Shown one piece after another: positions 1 through 8,698 of a stretch of 53,155 nucleotides of DNA (position 1 is the stretch's first letter; each line of letters opens with the position of its first letter). Source of the stretch: Burkholderia sp. SRS-W-2-2016 (lineage in GTDB: Bacteria; Pseudomonadota; Gammaproteobacteria; Burkholderiales; Burkholderiaceae); the NCBI RefSeq assembly GCF_001931485.1, contig NZ_MSDV01000080.1, positions 1-53,155 of the forward strand. The letters are read 5' to 3'. Made by a program: the position numbers and the translations under genes. Below the pieces are notes generated by a model. That model was not told the origin of the DNA. It did no database searches and saw only the letters and a list, made by a program, of their open reading frames with translations.

Positions 1-1964
1 TCAGGACCCATACGGTGACGGTGCCGCAGTCGGTGATGGTGGCGGACTACAACCCGGAAAGCGCGTGGGAGCGTTTCTGGGACACGGCGAATGTCGCGCC
101 GGAAGACTCGACCACCTACGGGCAGCCCTACCTCTACGGCACACATCATCTCGACCAGGCTGGCGCAAAGTGGGAAGCACAACTCCGGCACGAGGCGGCG
201 ATCGCCCGCCAGGTCGTGTACGAAGGTGAAAGCAACGTGCTCGCGTTGCAATGCGCTACGGTGCTCGAAACGGATATCGTCCTGCCCGATGCGCCCAAAG
301 GCCAGGTGATCATTGAGATCAGACACAGCGGTGCGCGCGACCTGGCCTATTCGAATACCTTCAAGGCCATTCCAGCCGACCGGCGTTTCCGGCTGGAACT
401 GAAGCCGGAAACCTGGCCAAAAATTTCGGGAACACTCTCCGGCCGTATTTGCAGCCCGGACCAGTACACATATGGCTATTTGAACGCTGTGGGCTATTAC
501 GTCGTGCGGCTCGATGCCGACTTCGGTGCGTGGCCCAAGGGCGGCGAGAGTGTGCCGCTGCGTCTCGCCAAGCCGTTCGCGGGCAAGCTTCAGACCGGCA
601 TGCACTTTGTCGCGCTGGATAACGACGAAGCCGTGATTTCGTTCCGCGACGGCGACCCGGACAGGCCTGAAATTGTTGGGTTTCATCACCACAGCCAGGC
701 ACGCGATCTGGTGACGAACGATCGTCGCTGGCTCTCGTGCAACATGATCCGCACGCAGAAGAACAACAAGCTGCGGATGGAGGACTGGGAGGGCCAGGAA
801 GGCATCAAGCTCAGTACGGACCACTCGGGCAAGTCTCAGTTGAACCTCGGCTATCTGGTCAACCAGAAGCTCGAATACCGCGGCGAAGGCTTCGAGACGA
901 GAACATCAGGTTACGGGGTCAGCCGCGCGGGCAAGGGGCTGATGCTGACGGCCTACGACCGACTGGGCGCGACCGGCAAGCAGCTCGACATGCAGGAGAG
1001 CATCGCGCAGCTTGAAAGCGCGCTAGCGACCGCAAAGGCGCTCGCCGCGTCAGCCAGCAGCGCGAAGGCAGAACCTGCCGACACCGACGCGCAGCAGCAG
1101 ATGAAGGACGATCTGGACGGCCTGAAGAAGCCCGGGCTGCTGATGAGCACGCCTGCGTCGGCGGCGTTCGTGGCGGGCCAGGGCGTGCAGTTCGCGGCGC
1201 AGGGCGACATCTCGGCAGTCGCCGGGAAGAATGCTGACTGGAGCGTGTTGAAACGCTTCACGGTCGCGGCGGGCGAGAAGCTGTCGCTGTTCGCGCAGAA
1301 GCACGGCACCAAGATTTTCGCGGCGAAAGGGGCCGTCGAAGTTCAGGCTCAGGGCGGTCCGATGTCCGTCGCTGCGGACAAGGACATCAGCGTCGCCAGC
1401 GTCAACGGGAAGGTCAACCTCGCGGCCGCGAAGGAAATCATCCTGGAGTGTGGCGGTGCGTTCGTCCAGATCAAGGACGGCAGCATCACGCTCGGCGGAC
1501 CCGGAGACCTGTTCATCAAGACGATCACCGTGCAGAAGCAGGGCAACGCGACACTGAACCTCCCGCTGGACCTGAATCACCCGGCGCTCGCCGGGATGCC
1601 GACGACGCCGCTGACGTTTTACGCGGGCGCGTCGCCCGTCTCGCGTGCGGCGATTCCAGCGAATATGCCGTACAGCCTTTTCGCGGGAGGTGCGCTGATC
1701 AAGCAAGACGTGATGGATGAAACCGGGCTGGTGCAGGTCGATCATCACCCCACGACGAAGCAGTACACACTGAAGCTCGCGAACGGAACGAGCTACACGA
1801 TACCCGTGGCAGACCAATACCGGGGCAACGCGGACAACGGTGCGCTCGCCAATGGTGGTTTTCACTTCTATGAAGGGCAAAGCGGGACGAATGCGAGCGA
1901 GGTCGATCGTGCCCAGCATCGCGCGGATTACAACGAGCTGCTTCAGCCGGACACGGATGCCTGA
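1..1964 (+). CDS. vgrG: T6SS spike protein VgrG (5' end outside window)
   Basis: The gene is already open at the left edge, so its N-terminal gp27-like part is missing. The first readable codons match residues about 227 onward of the complete VgrG at 49617. The visible part covers the end of the gp27-like domain, the gp5-like OB region (DGDPDRPEIVGFHHHS) and the repetitive DUF2345-type beta-helix (about 400-510 of the visible part). A cargo-specific C-terminal tail of about 140 residues follows and may be transthyretin-like (YSLFAGGALIKQDVMDETG). VgrG trimers cap the Hcp tube and carry effectors. The phospholipase effector starts 2 bases downstream, so this VgrG most likely delivers it. The tail diverges from the other VgrG directly after KTITVQK, as expected for an adaptor end chosen for its own cargo. 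Confidence 0.95.
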   Translation, partial: RTHTVTVPQSVMVADYNPESAWERFWDTANVAPEDSTTYGQPYLYGTHHLDQAGAKWEAQLRHEAAIARQVVYEGESNVLALQCATVLETDIVLPDAPKGQVIIEIRHSGARDLAYSNTFKAIPADRRFRLELKPETWPKISGTLSGRICSPDQYTYGYLNAVGYYVVRLDADFGAWPKGGESVPLRLAKPFAGKLQTGMHFVALDNDEAVISFRDGDPDRPEIVGFHHHSQARDLVTNDRRWLSCNMIRTQKNNKLRMEDWEGQEGIKLSTDHSGKSQLNLGYLVNQKLEYRGEGFETRTSGYGVSRAGKGLMLTAYDRLGATGKQLDMQESIAQLESALATAKALAASASSAKAEPADTDAQQQMKDDLDGLKKPGLLMSTPASAAFVAGQGVQFAAQGDISAVAGKNADWSVLKRFTVAAGEKLSLFAQKHGTKIFAAKGAVEVQAQGGPMSVAADKDISVASVNGKVNLAAAKEIILECGGAFVQIKDGSITLGGPGDLFIKTITVQKQGNATLNLPLDLNHPALAGMPTTPLTFYAGASPVSRAAIPANMPYSLFAGGALIKQDVMDETGLVQVDHHPTTKQYTLKLANGTSYTIPVADQYRGNADNGALANGGFHFYEGQSGTNASEVDRAQHRADYNELLQPDTDA

Positions 1965-1966
1965 CC

Positions 1967-3895
1967 ATGACCCAGCAACCACCGATTACCGTACCTGTCG
2001 CGCTGTCCTGCACCCGGAGCGCCGTGATAACCCTGCCGTGGTTTGTGCAGCACACGGAGAATCGTCCGCGGCCTGCAACCTATAAGCCGCTTGTGAATGG
2101 TGTGAAAGCGTTCGGAGCACTGTATGACGCTATCGATCAAGCGACCAGAACCATCGACTACGTTTGCTGGGGTTTCCAGCCGTCGATGTATTTCGTACGC
2201 GACGGCAAGTCGTTACGCATTGGTGACTTGCTTATCAAGAAGGCCAAAGCGGGCGTCAAGGTCCGCATCCTGTGCTGGCTCGATTCCGCATGGATCGCGC
2301 AGATCGGCGAGCAGGAAGTGCCGGGATGGACTGAGGGCCTGCGGTTCATGACGCAGAACGAGGATGCCCAGCAGATCGCCTACGACCGGAACTGGTATCA
2401 CAATGCCCGGTTGCCGGCCGGCGGAAAGCCTTCGGGTGCTGCGCCAGCCGGATCCCAGATGTACACGGCGCTCAGGGAGGATCCGTACCAGATGTTCGGC
2501 GTACAGTCCTTCAAGGATATCGGCATCGAACTGGTGACGCGCGACTTCTCGATGGACGAACGTGCGGAGATCATGTATCGGGAAAAACTCATGCGTTCGA
2601 CTGGCGACGGGCCGACGCGTGCGACCATCGCTGCGTACGGCGCGGAACCTTCGCATCACCAGAAAATGGTGCTGATCGACTATGAAGCCCCGGAGGTGGC
2701 CGTTGGTTTCGTTATGGGGCATAACACGCTTGACGCCTATTGGGACGACGACGGGCACAGTTTCGTCAAGAAAGCACCGAATCGCGGGCGCAATGGCGAG
2801 ACACCGCGACAGGATATGTCGGCAATCGTCGCGGGGCCGATTCTCGAACATTTGAATCAGAACTTCTGCCGGGCGTGGCAACGTGACGCCAAAGAAGACT
2901 TGTCCGTTAAGCGCAATGGCCTGGAGAAGCAGCTAGAGCCACGAGAACAGATCAGGGGTCACGCTCTGGTGCGCGTCATGGCCCAGATTAACCGCACGCA
3001 GTCACAGGAAGGCGTGCGAAACATTGAGAAGCTCTACCTTCAGGCGGTCAACAACGCGACGAAGTTCATCTATGTCGAAAACCAGTATTTCCGTTGGCCG
3101 GCACTGGCGGAAAAGATCAAGAGCGCGGTGCAGGCACAGATCTGTGCCGGACGCGATCCCGCAAAACCAGTCCATCTGTTTGTCGTGACCAACGCGAACA
3201 AGGATGGCATCGGACAGGGACCGGGAACGACTTACGACATGCTCAACAGCCTGGGACGAGCCGACACCATGCCAACCATCGCTCGGAGCGAGCAAAGTGA
3301 CGCACTCGGCGCGGCGTTACGGGATGCGCGCAAGCAGGTTACAGCGGCGAACACACAGATGCGAAATGCGAGCGGCCCACAGGAACAGGTTGCTGCTCAG
3401 CGCGCAATTGATTCCGCAAAGGTCAAGGAGACAGAACTGCAACGACAATATGACGACAATCTCGACACGAAAAAGGCAATCCTTCCGCAGACCATTCCGG
3501 GTCTTAAGGTTCACGTCTGCTCGCTGGTTGCGCCGGACTCACCTGCGGGCAGTCCTTGGATGCCGGTCTATGTCCACAGCAAGATCATGATCATTGATGA
3601 CGTGTTTCTCACGCATGGCTCGGCCAACATCAATCGTCGCAGCATGCAGGTGGACAGCGAGTTGAACATCTGTCACGAGCGGATGGACGTGACGCAGCCG
3701 TTGCGTCGGCATTTGTGGGATGTTCATACCAAAGGAATCCAAGACGGGACGTCGGACGATCCGAATCTGGCAGGAGTAGCGTGGGAATACATCATCAAGC
3801 GAAATTCCGAGCGTCAGAGTGGCAAAACCGGAACTCCCATTGCATCACTCGTCGGCTTCATGTGGACCGGGGCGAGCCGCCTGCGGCTGGACTGA
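1967..3895 (+). CDS. tle5: Tle5-type phospholipase D T6SS effector
   Basis: 642-residue phospholipase D superfamily protein with two HxKxxxxD catalytic motifs: H231-x-K233-x4-D238 (HHQKMVLID) and H537-x-K539-x4-D544 (VHSKIMIID, followed by GSANINRRS). Two HKD halves are the signature of the Tle5 antibacterial lipases (Pseudomonas PldA/PldB), which enter target cells by T6SS and hydrolyse phosphatidylethanolamine from the periplasm. There is no signal peptide, as expected for VgrG-delivered cargo. The ATG lies 2 bases after the vgrG stop. A helical insert (about residues 445-505) sits before the second HKD motif. Three tandem Sel1-repeat lipoprotein genes follow, the arrangement known for PldB and its immunity proteins. 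Specificity for bacterial or host membranes cannot be read from the sequence. Confidence 0.92.
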   Translation: MTQQPPITVPVALSCTRSAVITLPWFVQHTENRPRPATYKPLVNGVKAFGALYDAIDQATRTIDYVCWGFQPSMYFVRDGKSLRIGDLLIKKAKAGVKVRILCWLDSAWIAQIGEQEVPGWTEGLRFMTQNEDAQQIAYDRNWYHNARLPAGGKPSGAAPAGSQMYTALREDPYQMFGVQSFKDIGIELVTRDFSMDERAEIMYREKLMRSTGDGPTRATIAAYGAEPSHHQKMVLIDYEAPEVAVGFVMGHNTLDAYWDDDGHSFVKKAPNRGRNGETPRQDMSAIVAGPILEHLNQNFCRAWQRDAKEDLSVKRNGLEKQLEPREQIRGHALVRVMAQINRTQSQEGVRNIEKLYLQAVNNATKFIYVENQYFRWPALAEKIKSAVQAQICAGRDPAKPVHLFVVTNANKDGIGQGPGTTYDMLNSLGRADTMPTIARSEQSDALGAALRDARKQVTAANTQMRNASGPQEQVAAQRAIDSAKVKETELQRQYDDNLDTKKAILPQTIPGLKVHVCSLVAPDSPAGSPWMPVYVHSKIMIIDDVFLTHGSANINRRSMQVDSELNICHERMDVTQPLRRHLWDVHTKGIQDGTSDDPNLAGVAWEYIIKRNSERQSGKTGTPIASLVGFMWTGASRLRLD

Positions 3896-3898
3896 GCG

Positions 3899-5179
3899 AT
3901 GAAGCGAAGCATAACCACTGCGATCTGCCTAGCGCTCGTGCTCTGCGCCTGTTCGAAAAAGGAAAATCCGATGACGACCCAAGCCGAATGGAGTGCCGTG
4001 CGCGCCAATCTGGCCTTCACCTGTGTCCACGAGGCAGACCACCTGCCACCGCTCGATCCGCAGGCCGACGTGCTGTTCAGATACGCCCTGTTCCTCGAAA
4101 AGAAACCTGGCCCGAAGGATTTCAATGCTGCGGCACGTTATTACCGGATCGCTGCCGCCTACGGCCATTACAAGGCCAACCACAACCTCCAATTACTGGT
4201 CTCCACCGGTCAGGCATCGTCCCCCCAGTCAGCTACGGAAACGCTCGACCTCGCCGAACAGTTGATCAAGGCCGGTATTCCCGGTGGCTACTACGATATG
4301 GGCCATTACCTCGAACTCGGCTACGGTGTCAGGCAGGACGAGCGGAAGGCGCGGATCTACTATCGCAAGGCGGCGGACTTGGGTAGCCCTGAAGCGCAAG
4401 CCTATGTTGGGAGACTCCTGGCGCCTGCCGATAGAGCGCCAGAAATTGCGGCACAAATGCGTCAATGTGCTGCGGAACAGGGAAACGTTGATGCGGCCAG
4501 TGATCTCGGGGTGCATTGGCAAAATGACGGGCGCTTCATCGAAGCAGTTCAAGCATTCCAGATGGGTGTGAGAGCTGGTGACGCGACATCCGCCTTTGCT
4601 TTGCGGCATGGGTTTGATACCACGCCATCAGCCGAAATCTACTACCTGGGGTTGGTCAATGATCCTGAACGCGCGCGTCGGTATGGCCTGATCTGGAAAT
4701 TCCTCGATGGCCACGACGGCCTCAATCCAAAGGTGCCAGACATCGACCAGATCGTACCGTTGCCACCCGCGAAGCTGCCGGAGTGGGACGGGACGTTCCA
4801 GTGGCAGAAGGAACAGGACGCCGCGAAACCGCCGCTGAAACCCGACGAGGGTTTAGTCGCACGCCTTGCGAAGGAAAAAAATCTCGACCCCACGACCGGG
4901 CTTCCTCTAGCTCCCGCAAAAAGCGCGGAGGATGAGCGCGTGCCTCTGGGAACGGTCGCGCGCACGGGGGAAATTTGTCCGCAGGATGGTGTCTGGTGCG
5001 ACAAGTATTGGGCTTCGGTCAGCTATGAGGCGACACGACATTTCAGGAAGGGTGAAGTGATGCCGCAACTCGTCATGGACGATCGCCGTCCCATCCCATT
5101 TCTCGACACGTTGCTTGGCATGCGCAAGCACCGCACCAATGCTGACTGGAGCCTGGTGTCCTACGACAGTCAGGCGTAG
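3899..5179 (+). CDS. Sel1-repeat lipoprotein, putative Tle5 immunity protein (copy 1)
   Basis: 426 residues. Signal peptide with lipobox LCAC (lipid-modified Cys18), so it should sit in the periplasm anchored to a membrane. Sel1/TPR-like helical repeats run from about 50 to 240 (for example ELGYGVRQDERKARIYYRKAAD). A conserved C-terminal block (HDGLNPKVPDIDQIVPLPP ... DPTTGLPL) follows; I recall it as the domain called DUF6396 but could not check. Known family: Pseudomonas PldB (Tle5b) is followed by three Sel1-like immunity proteins that neutralise it in the periplasm. The start lies 3 bases after the phospholipase stop with no clear Shine-Dalgarno sequence, suggesting translational coupling. 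The immunity function is inferred from context and family. Confidence 0.88.
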   Translation: MKRSITTAICLALVLCACSKKENPMTTQAEWSAVRANLAFTCVHEADHLPPLDPQADVLFRYALFLEKKPGPKDFNAAARYYRIAAAYGHYKANHNLQLLVSTGQASSPQSATETLDLAEQLIKAGIPGGYYDMGHYLELGYGVRQDERKARIYYRKAADLGSPEAQAYVGRLLAPADRAPEIAAQMRQCAAEQGNVDAASDLGVHWQNDGRFIEAVQAFQMGVRAGDATSAFALRHGFDTTPSAEIYYLGLVNDPERARRYGLIWKFLDGHDGLNPKVPDIDQIVPLPPAKLPEWDGTFQWQKEQDAAKPPLKPDEGLVARLAKEKNLDPTTGLPLAPAKSAEDERVPLGTVARTGEICPQDGVWCDKYWASVSYEATRHFRKGEVMPQLVMDDRRPIPFLDTLLGMRKHRTNADWSLVSYDSQA

Positions 5180-5369
5180 TGCGGACACCGGGCAGACACC
5201 CGCCGCCCGCTCTCTCACAATCGCGGTACGCGCAAGACCGATATCCCTCGGCCATGAAAATCCAGAACGAAGCGGCAGCGAGCGCCGGGCTGTTTTATTC
5301 CGACGAACGGCAAAGGTTGCAGGAGGCCGCGCGCGAGCGTGGCGAAGTCTCCTGCGGCTGGACTGAACG
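5180..5369 (+). other. Spacer between immunity copies 1 and 2
   Basis: 190 bases, closely repeated at 6654-6845. The last 25 bases resemble the 3' end of the phospholipase gene, including the sense of its ...LRLD-stop ending. In another frame a 39-codon ORF (5254-5373, beginning MKIQNEAAA and ending WTER) overlaps the next start as ATGA. It is conserved in the second spacer, but so are the other frames, so I do not call it a gene. Confidence 0.5.
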
Positions 5370-6653
5370 ATGAAGAAACAAAGCACATCAATGGCGATCT
5401 GCGTCGCGCTTGCACTCTGCGGTTGTTCAAACAAGGATAATCCGGTGCCGACTCAGGCCGAATCGAGCGCGGTACGCGCGAAACTGGCCTTTACCTGTGT
5501 CCACGAAGCGGACCATTTGCCGCCGCTTGACCTGCGTGCCGACGAACTATTCAAGTACGCATTGTTCCTTGAAAAGAAACCCGGACCGAAAGATTACGAT
5601 GCTGCGGCTCGCTACTACAGAATCGCCTCCGCGTATGGTCATTACAAGGCCAACCATAACCTTCAGTTGCTGGTTTCCACCGGGCAAGCATCGTCTCCCC
5701 ATGCAGCCAAGGAGACAATCGACCTGGCTGAACAGTTAATAGCCGGGGGTATCCCTGGCGGCTATTACGACATGGGTCATTACCTTGAACTCGGCTACGG
5801 CGTCAAACAGGACGAGAGGAAGGCGCGGATCTATTTCCGCAAGGCTGCGGACCTCGGTAGTCCAGAGGGGCAATACTACGTAGGGGATCTTCTTTCACCC
5901 AAGGATCGTGCGCCAGACGTTTCGCGGCAGATGCTGAAGTGTGCGGTCGAACAGGGATATGGAAAGGCCGGCAGCTACTTGGGCATTGATCTGATGGACC
6001 GCAAACTCTATACGGAAGCAACCAATGCATTCCAAAGCGGAGCGCGCGCCGGCGATGCACAATCGGCATCATTCCTGCAATACGGGTTTGATACAAACCC
6101 ATCGGATGAAATGTCTTATATCGGGCAACCCAAGGACCCCGAACGTTCGCGTCGGTACGGCCTGATCTGGAGGTTCCTCAACGACCACGACGGCCTCAAT
6201 CCAAAGGTGCCGGACATCGACCAGATCGTGCCACTGCCGCCCGCGAAGCTGCCGGAGTGGGATGGCACGTTCCAGTGGGAAAAGGAGAGGGACGCCGCGC
6301 AGCCACCCCAGAAACCCGACGAGGCGCTGGTTGTGCGTCTCGCGAAAGAAAAAAATCTCGACCCCGCGACAGGGCTTCCTCTCGTTCCCGCAAAAAGCGC
6401 GGAGGATGAGCGCGTGCCTCTGGGAACGCTCACGCGCGCGGGGGAAGTTTGTCCGCAGGATGGTGTCTGGTGCGACAAGTATTGGGTTTCGGTTAGCCAT
6501 GACGCGACACGCCGCTTCAGGAAAGGCGAGACGATGCCGCAACTCGTCATGGACGATCGCCGTCCCGTTCCGTTTCTCGACCCGCTGCTTGGCATGCGCA
6601 AGCAGCGCACCAATGCAGACTGGAGCCTGGTGTCCTACGACGATCAGGCGTAA
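5370..6653 (+). CDS. Sel1-repeat lipoprotein, putative Tle5 immunity protein (copy 2)
   Basis: 427 residues, full-length paralogue of copy 1. Lipobox LCGC with lipidated Cys19, Sel1-like repeats (ELGYGVKQDERKARIYFRKAAD), then the conserved HDGLNPKVPDID C-terminal block ending SLVSYDDQA. It is very close to copies 1 and 3 over residues 1-170 and from about 255 onward. Between about 175 and 250 it differs at many positions (for example DLMDRKLYTEATNAFQSGAR against HWQNDGRFIEAVQAFQMGVR in copy 1). That pattern points to a variable, probably effector-binding face in a conserved scaffold. Likely role: periplasmic neutralisation of a Tle5-family lipase, perhaps a variant other than the one encoded here. 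Confidence 0.87.
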   Translation: MKKQSTSMAICVALALCGCSNKDNPVPTQAESSAVRAKLAFTCVHEADHLPPLDLRADELFKYALFLEKKPGPKDYDAAARYYRIASAYGHYKANHNLQLLVSTGQASSPHAAKETIDLAEQLIAGGIPGGYYDMGHYLELGYGVKQDERKARIYFRKAADLGSPEGQYYVGDLLSPKDRAPDVSRQMLKCAVEQGYGKAGSYLGIDLMDRKLYTEATNAFQSGARAGDAQSASFLQYGFDTNPSDEMSYIGQPKDPERSRRYGLIWRFLNDHDGLNPKVPDIDQIVPLPPAKLPEWDGTFQWEKERDAAQPPQKPDEALVVRLAKEKNLDPATGLPLVPAKSAEDERVPLGTLTRAGEVCPQDGVWCDKYWVSVSHDATRRFRKGETMPQLVMDDRRPVPFLDPLLGMRKQRTNADWSLVSYDDQA

Positions 6654-6845
6654 TGCGGACACCGGGCAGACATCTGCCGCCCGCCCGCTCAATATCGGGT
6701 GGCACGCGAAAGACCGAGATCCCTCGGCCATGAAAATCCAGAACGGAGCGGCAGCGACCGCCCGGCTGTTTTATTACGACGGACTGCAAAGGTCGGAGGA
6801 GGCCGCGCGAGAACGTGGCGCAGTCGCCTGCGGCTCGACCGAACG
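6654..6845 (+). other. Spacer between immunity copies 2 and 3
   Basis: 192 bases, a diverged copy of the 5180-5369 spacer. The stop that ends the effector-like frame in copy 1 is changed here (GACTGA to GACCGA), so the frame from 6699 reads through into the third immunity gene. The ATG at 6846, matching the start of the other two copies, remains the best start. Confidence 0.5.
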
Positions 6846-7976
6846 ATGAAGAAACAAAGCACATCAATGGCGATCTGCGTCGCGCTTGCACTCTGCGGTT
6901 GTTCAAACAAGGATAATCCGGTGCCTACTCAGGCCGAATTGAACGCCGTGCGCGCGAAACTGGCCTTTACCTGCGTGCACGAGGTGATCCAACAGCCTCC
7001 GCTCGACCCGCGAGCCGACGAACTATTCAAGTACGCCCTGTTCCTTGAAAAGAAACCAGGCCCGAAAGATTACGATGCTGCGGCTCGCTACTACCGGATC
7101 GCTGCCGCTTACGGCCATTACAAGGCTAACCACAACCTCCAATTGCTGGTCTCCACCGGGCAGGCATCGTCTCCACATGCGGCAACAGAAACCATCGACC
7201 TTGTCGAGCAACTGATTGCTGCGGGCGTCCCGGGCGGCTATTACGACATGGGTCACTACCTCGAAGTTGGTTATGGGGTAAAGCAGGATGAAAAGAAGGC
7301 ATTGGTTTACTTCCGCAAGGCAACAGATATGGGGAGTCCAGAAGCTCAAGACCATGTCGGTGATCTATTGGCGCCTGTGGACAAGGCTCCCGAAATCGCA
7401 TTGGAGATGCACCAGTGCGCTGCGAACCAAGGTTATGGTCCAGCCGCGACCACTCTGGGCATGACATTAAAGATGCGAAGCCAATTCACGGAAGCTGTGG
7501 CCGCCTTTCAAAAGGGAGCTGCAGCCGGCGACACATATTCAGCACTCTTTCTGGAGAACGGATTCGCTGGTCCGCCATCTACGGATCAACTTTACTATCT
7601 CGCTTTGTCGCATGATCCGGAGCGTACTCGTCGTTATAAGCTGATCGGCACGTTTCTGGACGACCACGACGGCCTCAATCCAAAGGTGCCGGACATCGAC
7701 CGCATCGTGCCACTGCCACCCGCGAAGCTGCCGGAGTGGGACGGCGCATTCCAGTGGCAGAGGGAACAGAACACCGCGCAGCCACCCCAGAAACCCGACG
7801 ACGCACTGGTCGCACGCCTGGCCAAGGAAAAGAATCTCGACTCGGCAACCGGGCTTCCTCTAGTCCCCGCAAAAAGCGCGAAGGCCGGGCGCGTGCCTCT
7901 GGGAACCGTTGCGCGCGTGGGGGAAGTTTGTCCACAGGAGCAGAAGTACCGAACCTCAAGCTGCATCGACAAGTAG
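6846..7976 (+). CDS. Sel1-repeat lipoprotein, putative Tle5 immunity protein (copy 3, C-terminally truncated)
   Basis: 376 residues against 426-427 in its neighbours. The N-terminus is almost identical to copy 2 (MKKQSTSMAIC..., lipobox LCGC). Sel1-like repeats follow, with a divergent middle (about 175-250) and the HDGLNPKVPDID block. After GEVCPQ the sequence departs and ends with 12 unrelated residues, so the last 50 residues or so of the family domain are missing. It may have lost function, or may still bind if the middle repeats carry specificity. An in-frame start at 6699 would give 425 residues, but those extra residues belong to the repeated spacer, so I chose the ATG aligned with the other copies. 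Confidence 0.8.
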   Translation: MKKQSTSMAICVALALCGCSNKDNPVPTQAELNAVRAKLAFTCVHEVIQQPPLDPRADELFKYALFLEKKPGPKDYDAAARYYRIAAAYGHYKANHNLQLLVSTGQASSPHAATETIDLVEQLIAAGVPGGYYDMGHYLEVGYGVKQDEKKALVYFRKATDMGSPEAQDHVGDLLAPVDKAPEIALEMHQCAANQGYGPAATTLGMTLKMRSQFTEAVAAFQKGAAAGDTYSALFLENGFAGPPSTDQLYYLALSHDPERTRRYKLIGTFLDDHDGLNPKVPDIDRIVPLPPAKLPEWDGAFQWQREQNTAQPPQKPDDALVARLAKEKNLDSATGLPLVPAKSAKAGRVPLGTVARVGEVCPQEQKYRTSSCIDK

Positions 7977-7987
7977 TTACCCAGAGG

Positions 7988-8024
7988 ACGCCGCATAATG
8001 CAGGCGCATAAAAATACGCGGCGT
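7988..8024. terminator. Possible hairpin between convergent genes
   Basis: ACGCCGC (7988-7994) pairs with GCGGCGT (8018-8024) around a 23-base loop containing a short A-run. It lies between the end of the immunity array and the end of the convergent MarR gene. The stem is short and the loop long, so this is weak. Confidence 0.3.
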
Positions 8025-8048
8025 GCGAGCCCCCCACCGCGCCGCCCC

Positions 8049-8561
8049 TCAATCCTCCTCACTCCCCCCAACTTCTTTCCCACCCTCATCAAGTCGCTTC
8101 ATGTTATCGAGCAGCTTCAGCAGATAGTGCAGCGTATGCGTGACATCATCAGTAGAAAAATTACTCAGCACCTGCTCGTAGTAATCGTGAATCTTCGGCG
8201 TCGCCTGCTGCACCCACAGCTTGCGGCCTGACTCCGTCATCGTGATCCGGCGCGAGCGGCGGTCCTGGCCGTCGGCCGTCGCACTCAGATGGCCGTCGCG
8301 CTCCATCCGGCTGATCAGCCCCGACAGATTCTGCCGGCTCACCATCAGGTAGCTGGCCAGTCCTCCGACACTCATCCCGTGCTCCGCTTCGGGCCGCGAT
8401 AGCGCGCCCAGTACCGCCCACTGCTGGGTGGTCAGTCCTTCCGCCTCCACCGCCCGCGTACCGGTTTTATGCAACATATTTGCACACTGATACAACCGGA
8501 AAAACAGCCGGTTAGCCAGCTCCAGTTTCACGGAAACATCATTTTTCTGCTGCTTGACCAA
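8049..8561 (-). CDS. badR: MarR-family regulator, BadR-like
   Basis: 170 residues from a TTG start at 8561, chosen because AGGAGA (8567-8572) sits 5 bases upstream. An in-frame TTG at 8621 would lie inside the operator. Winged helix-turn-helix of the MarR type: LTTQQWAVLGALSRP, then SVGGLASYLMVSRQNLSGLISRM (recognition helix) and the wing DGQDRRSRRITMT. The ends are charged, the C-terminus being Glu-rich (GGSEED). It is divergent from badHI-aliBA. In Rhodopseudomonas palustris the MarR protein BadR represses the same gene set and is relieved by 2-ketocyclohexanecarboxyl-CoA. By position and family this is its counterpart. The inducer here is inferred. Confidence 0.85.
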   Translation of the reverse strand: MVKQQKNDVSVKLELANRLFFRLYQCANMLHKTGTRAVEAEGLTTQQWAVLGALSRPEAEHGMSVGGLASYLMVSRQNLSGLISRMERDGHLSATADGQDRRSRRITMTESGRKLWVQQATPKIHDYYEQVLSNFSTDDVTHTLHYLLKLLDNMKRLDEGGKEVGGSEED

Positions 8562-8611
8562 GGGATTCTCCTGATACCGCCGTTCTTGTAGTCGCCGCTT
8601 ACCCCGCCTAG

Positions 8612-8635
8612 TATACGTCAATATATTGACATATC
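8612..8635. promoter_or_regulatory. Palindromic operator between badR and badH
   Basis: GTCAATATATTGAC at 8617-8630 is a perfect 14-base palindrome, extended to ATA.GTCAATATATTGAC.TAT with one mismatched pair. It is the only strong dyad in the 137 bases between the two divergent start codons. A TTGACA (8626-8631, + strand) and a TATACT (8615 to 8610, - strand) overlap or abut it and could serve as -35 of badH and -10 of badR. Size and symmetry fit a MarR dimer, so it probably controls both genes. Confidence 0.7.
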
Positions 8636-8698
8636 TAGACGGCGCGGACGCTTTCTTCGCAGCGCCAATGGTAACCCTGACAACTGACGGAGACGATT

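Larger units (their letters stand above)
3880..7935 (+). repeat. Three tandem direct repeats of about 1.47 kb (immunity gene array)
   Basis: The start codons at 3899, 5370 and 6846 are 1471 and 1476 bases apart. Each is preceded by nearly the same sequence (CCTGCGGCT..GA..GATGAAG), which in the first copy is the 3' end of the phospholipase gene. The 5' third and the HDGLNPKVPDID-to-end part of each gene are highly similar, while a central segment is divergent. Repeat identity decays after about 7935, inside the third copy. Confidence 0.9.

Noticed and set aside
5254..5373. 39-codon frame conserved in both immunity spacers, considered as a small gene
   Set aside because: The spacers are recent duplicates, so every frame is conserved. 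There is no ribosome binding site or independent support.
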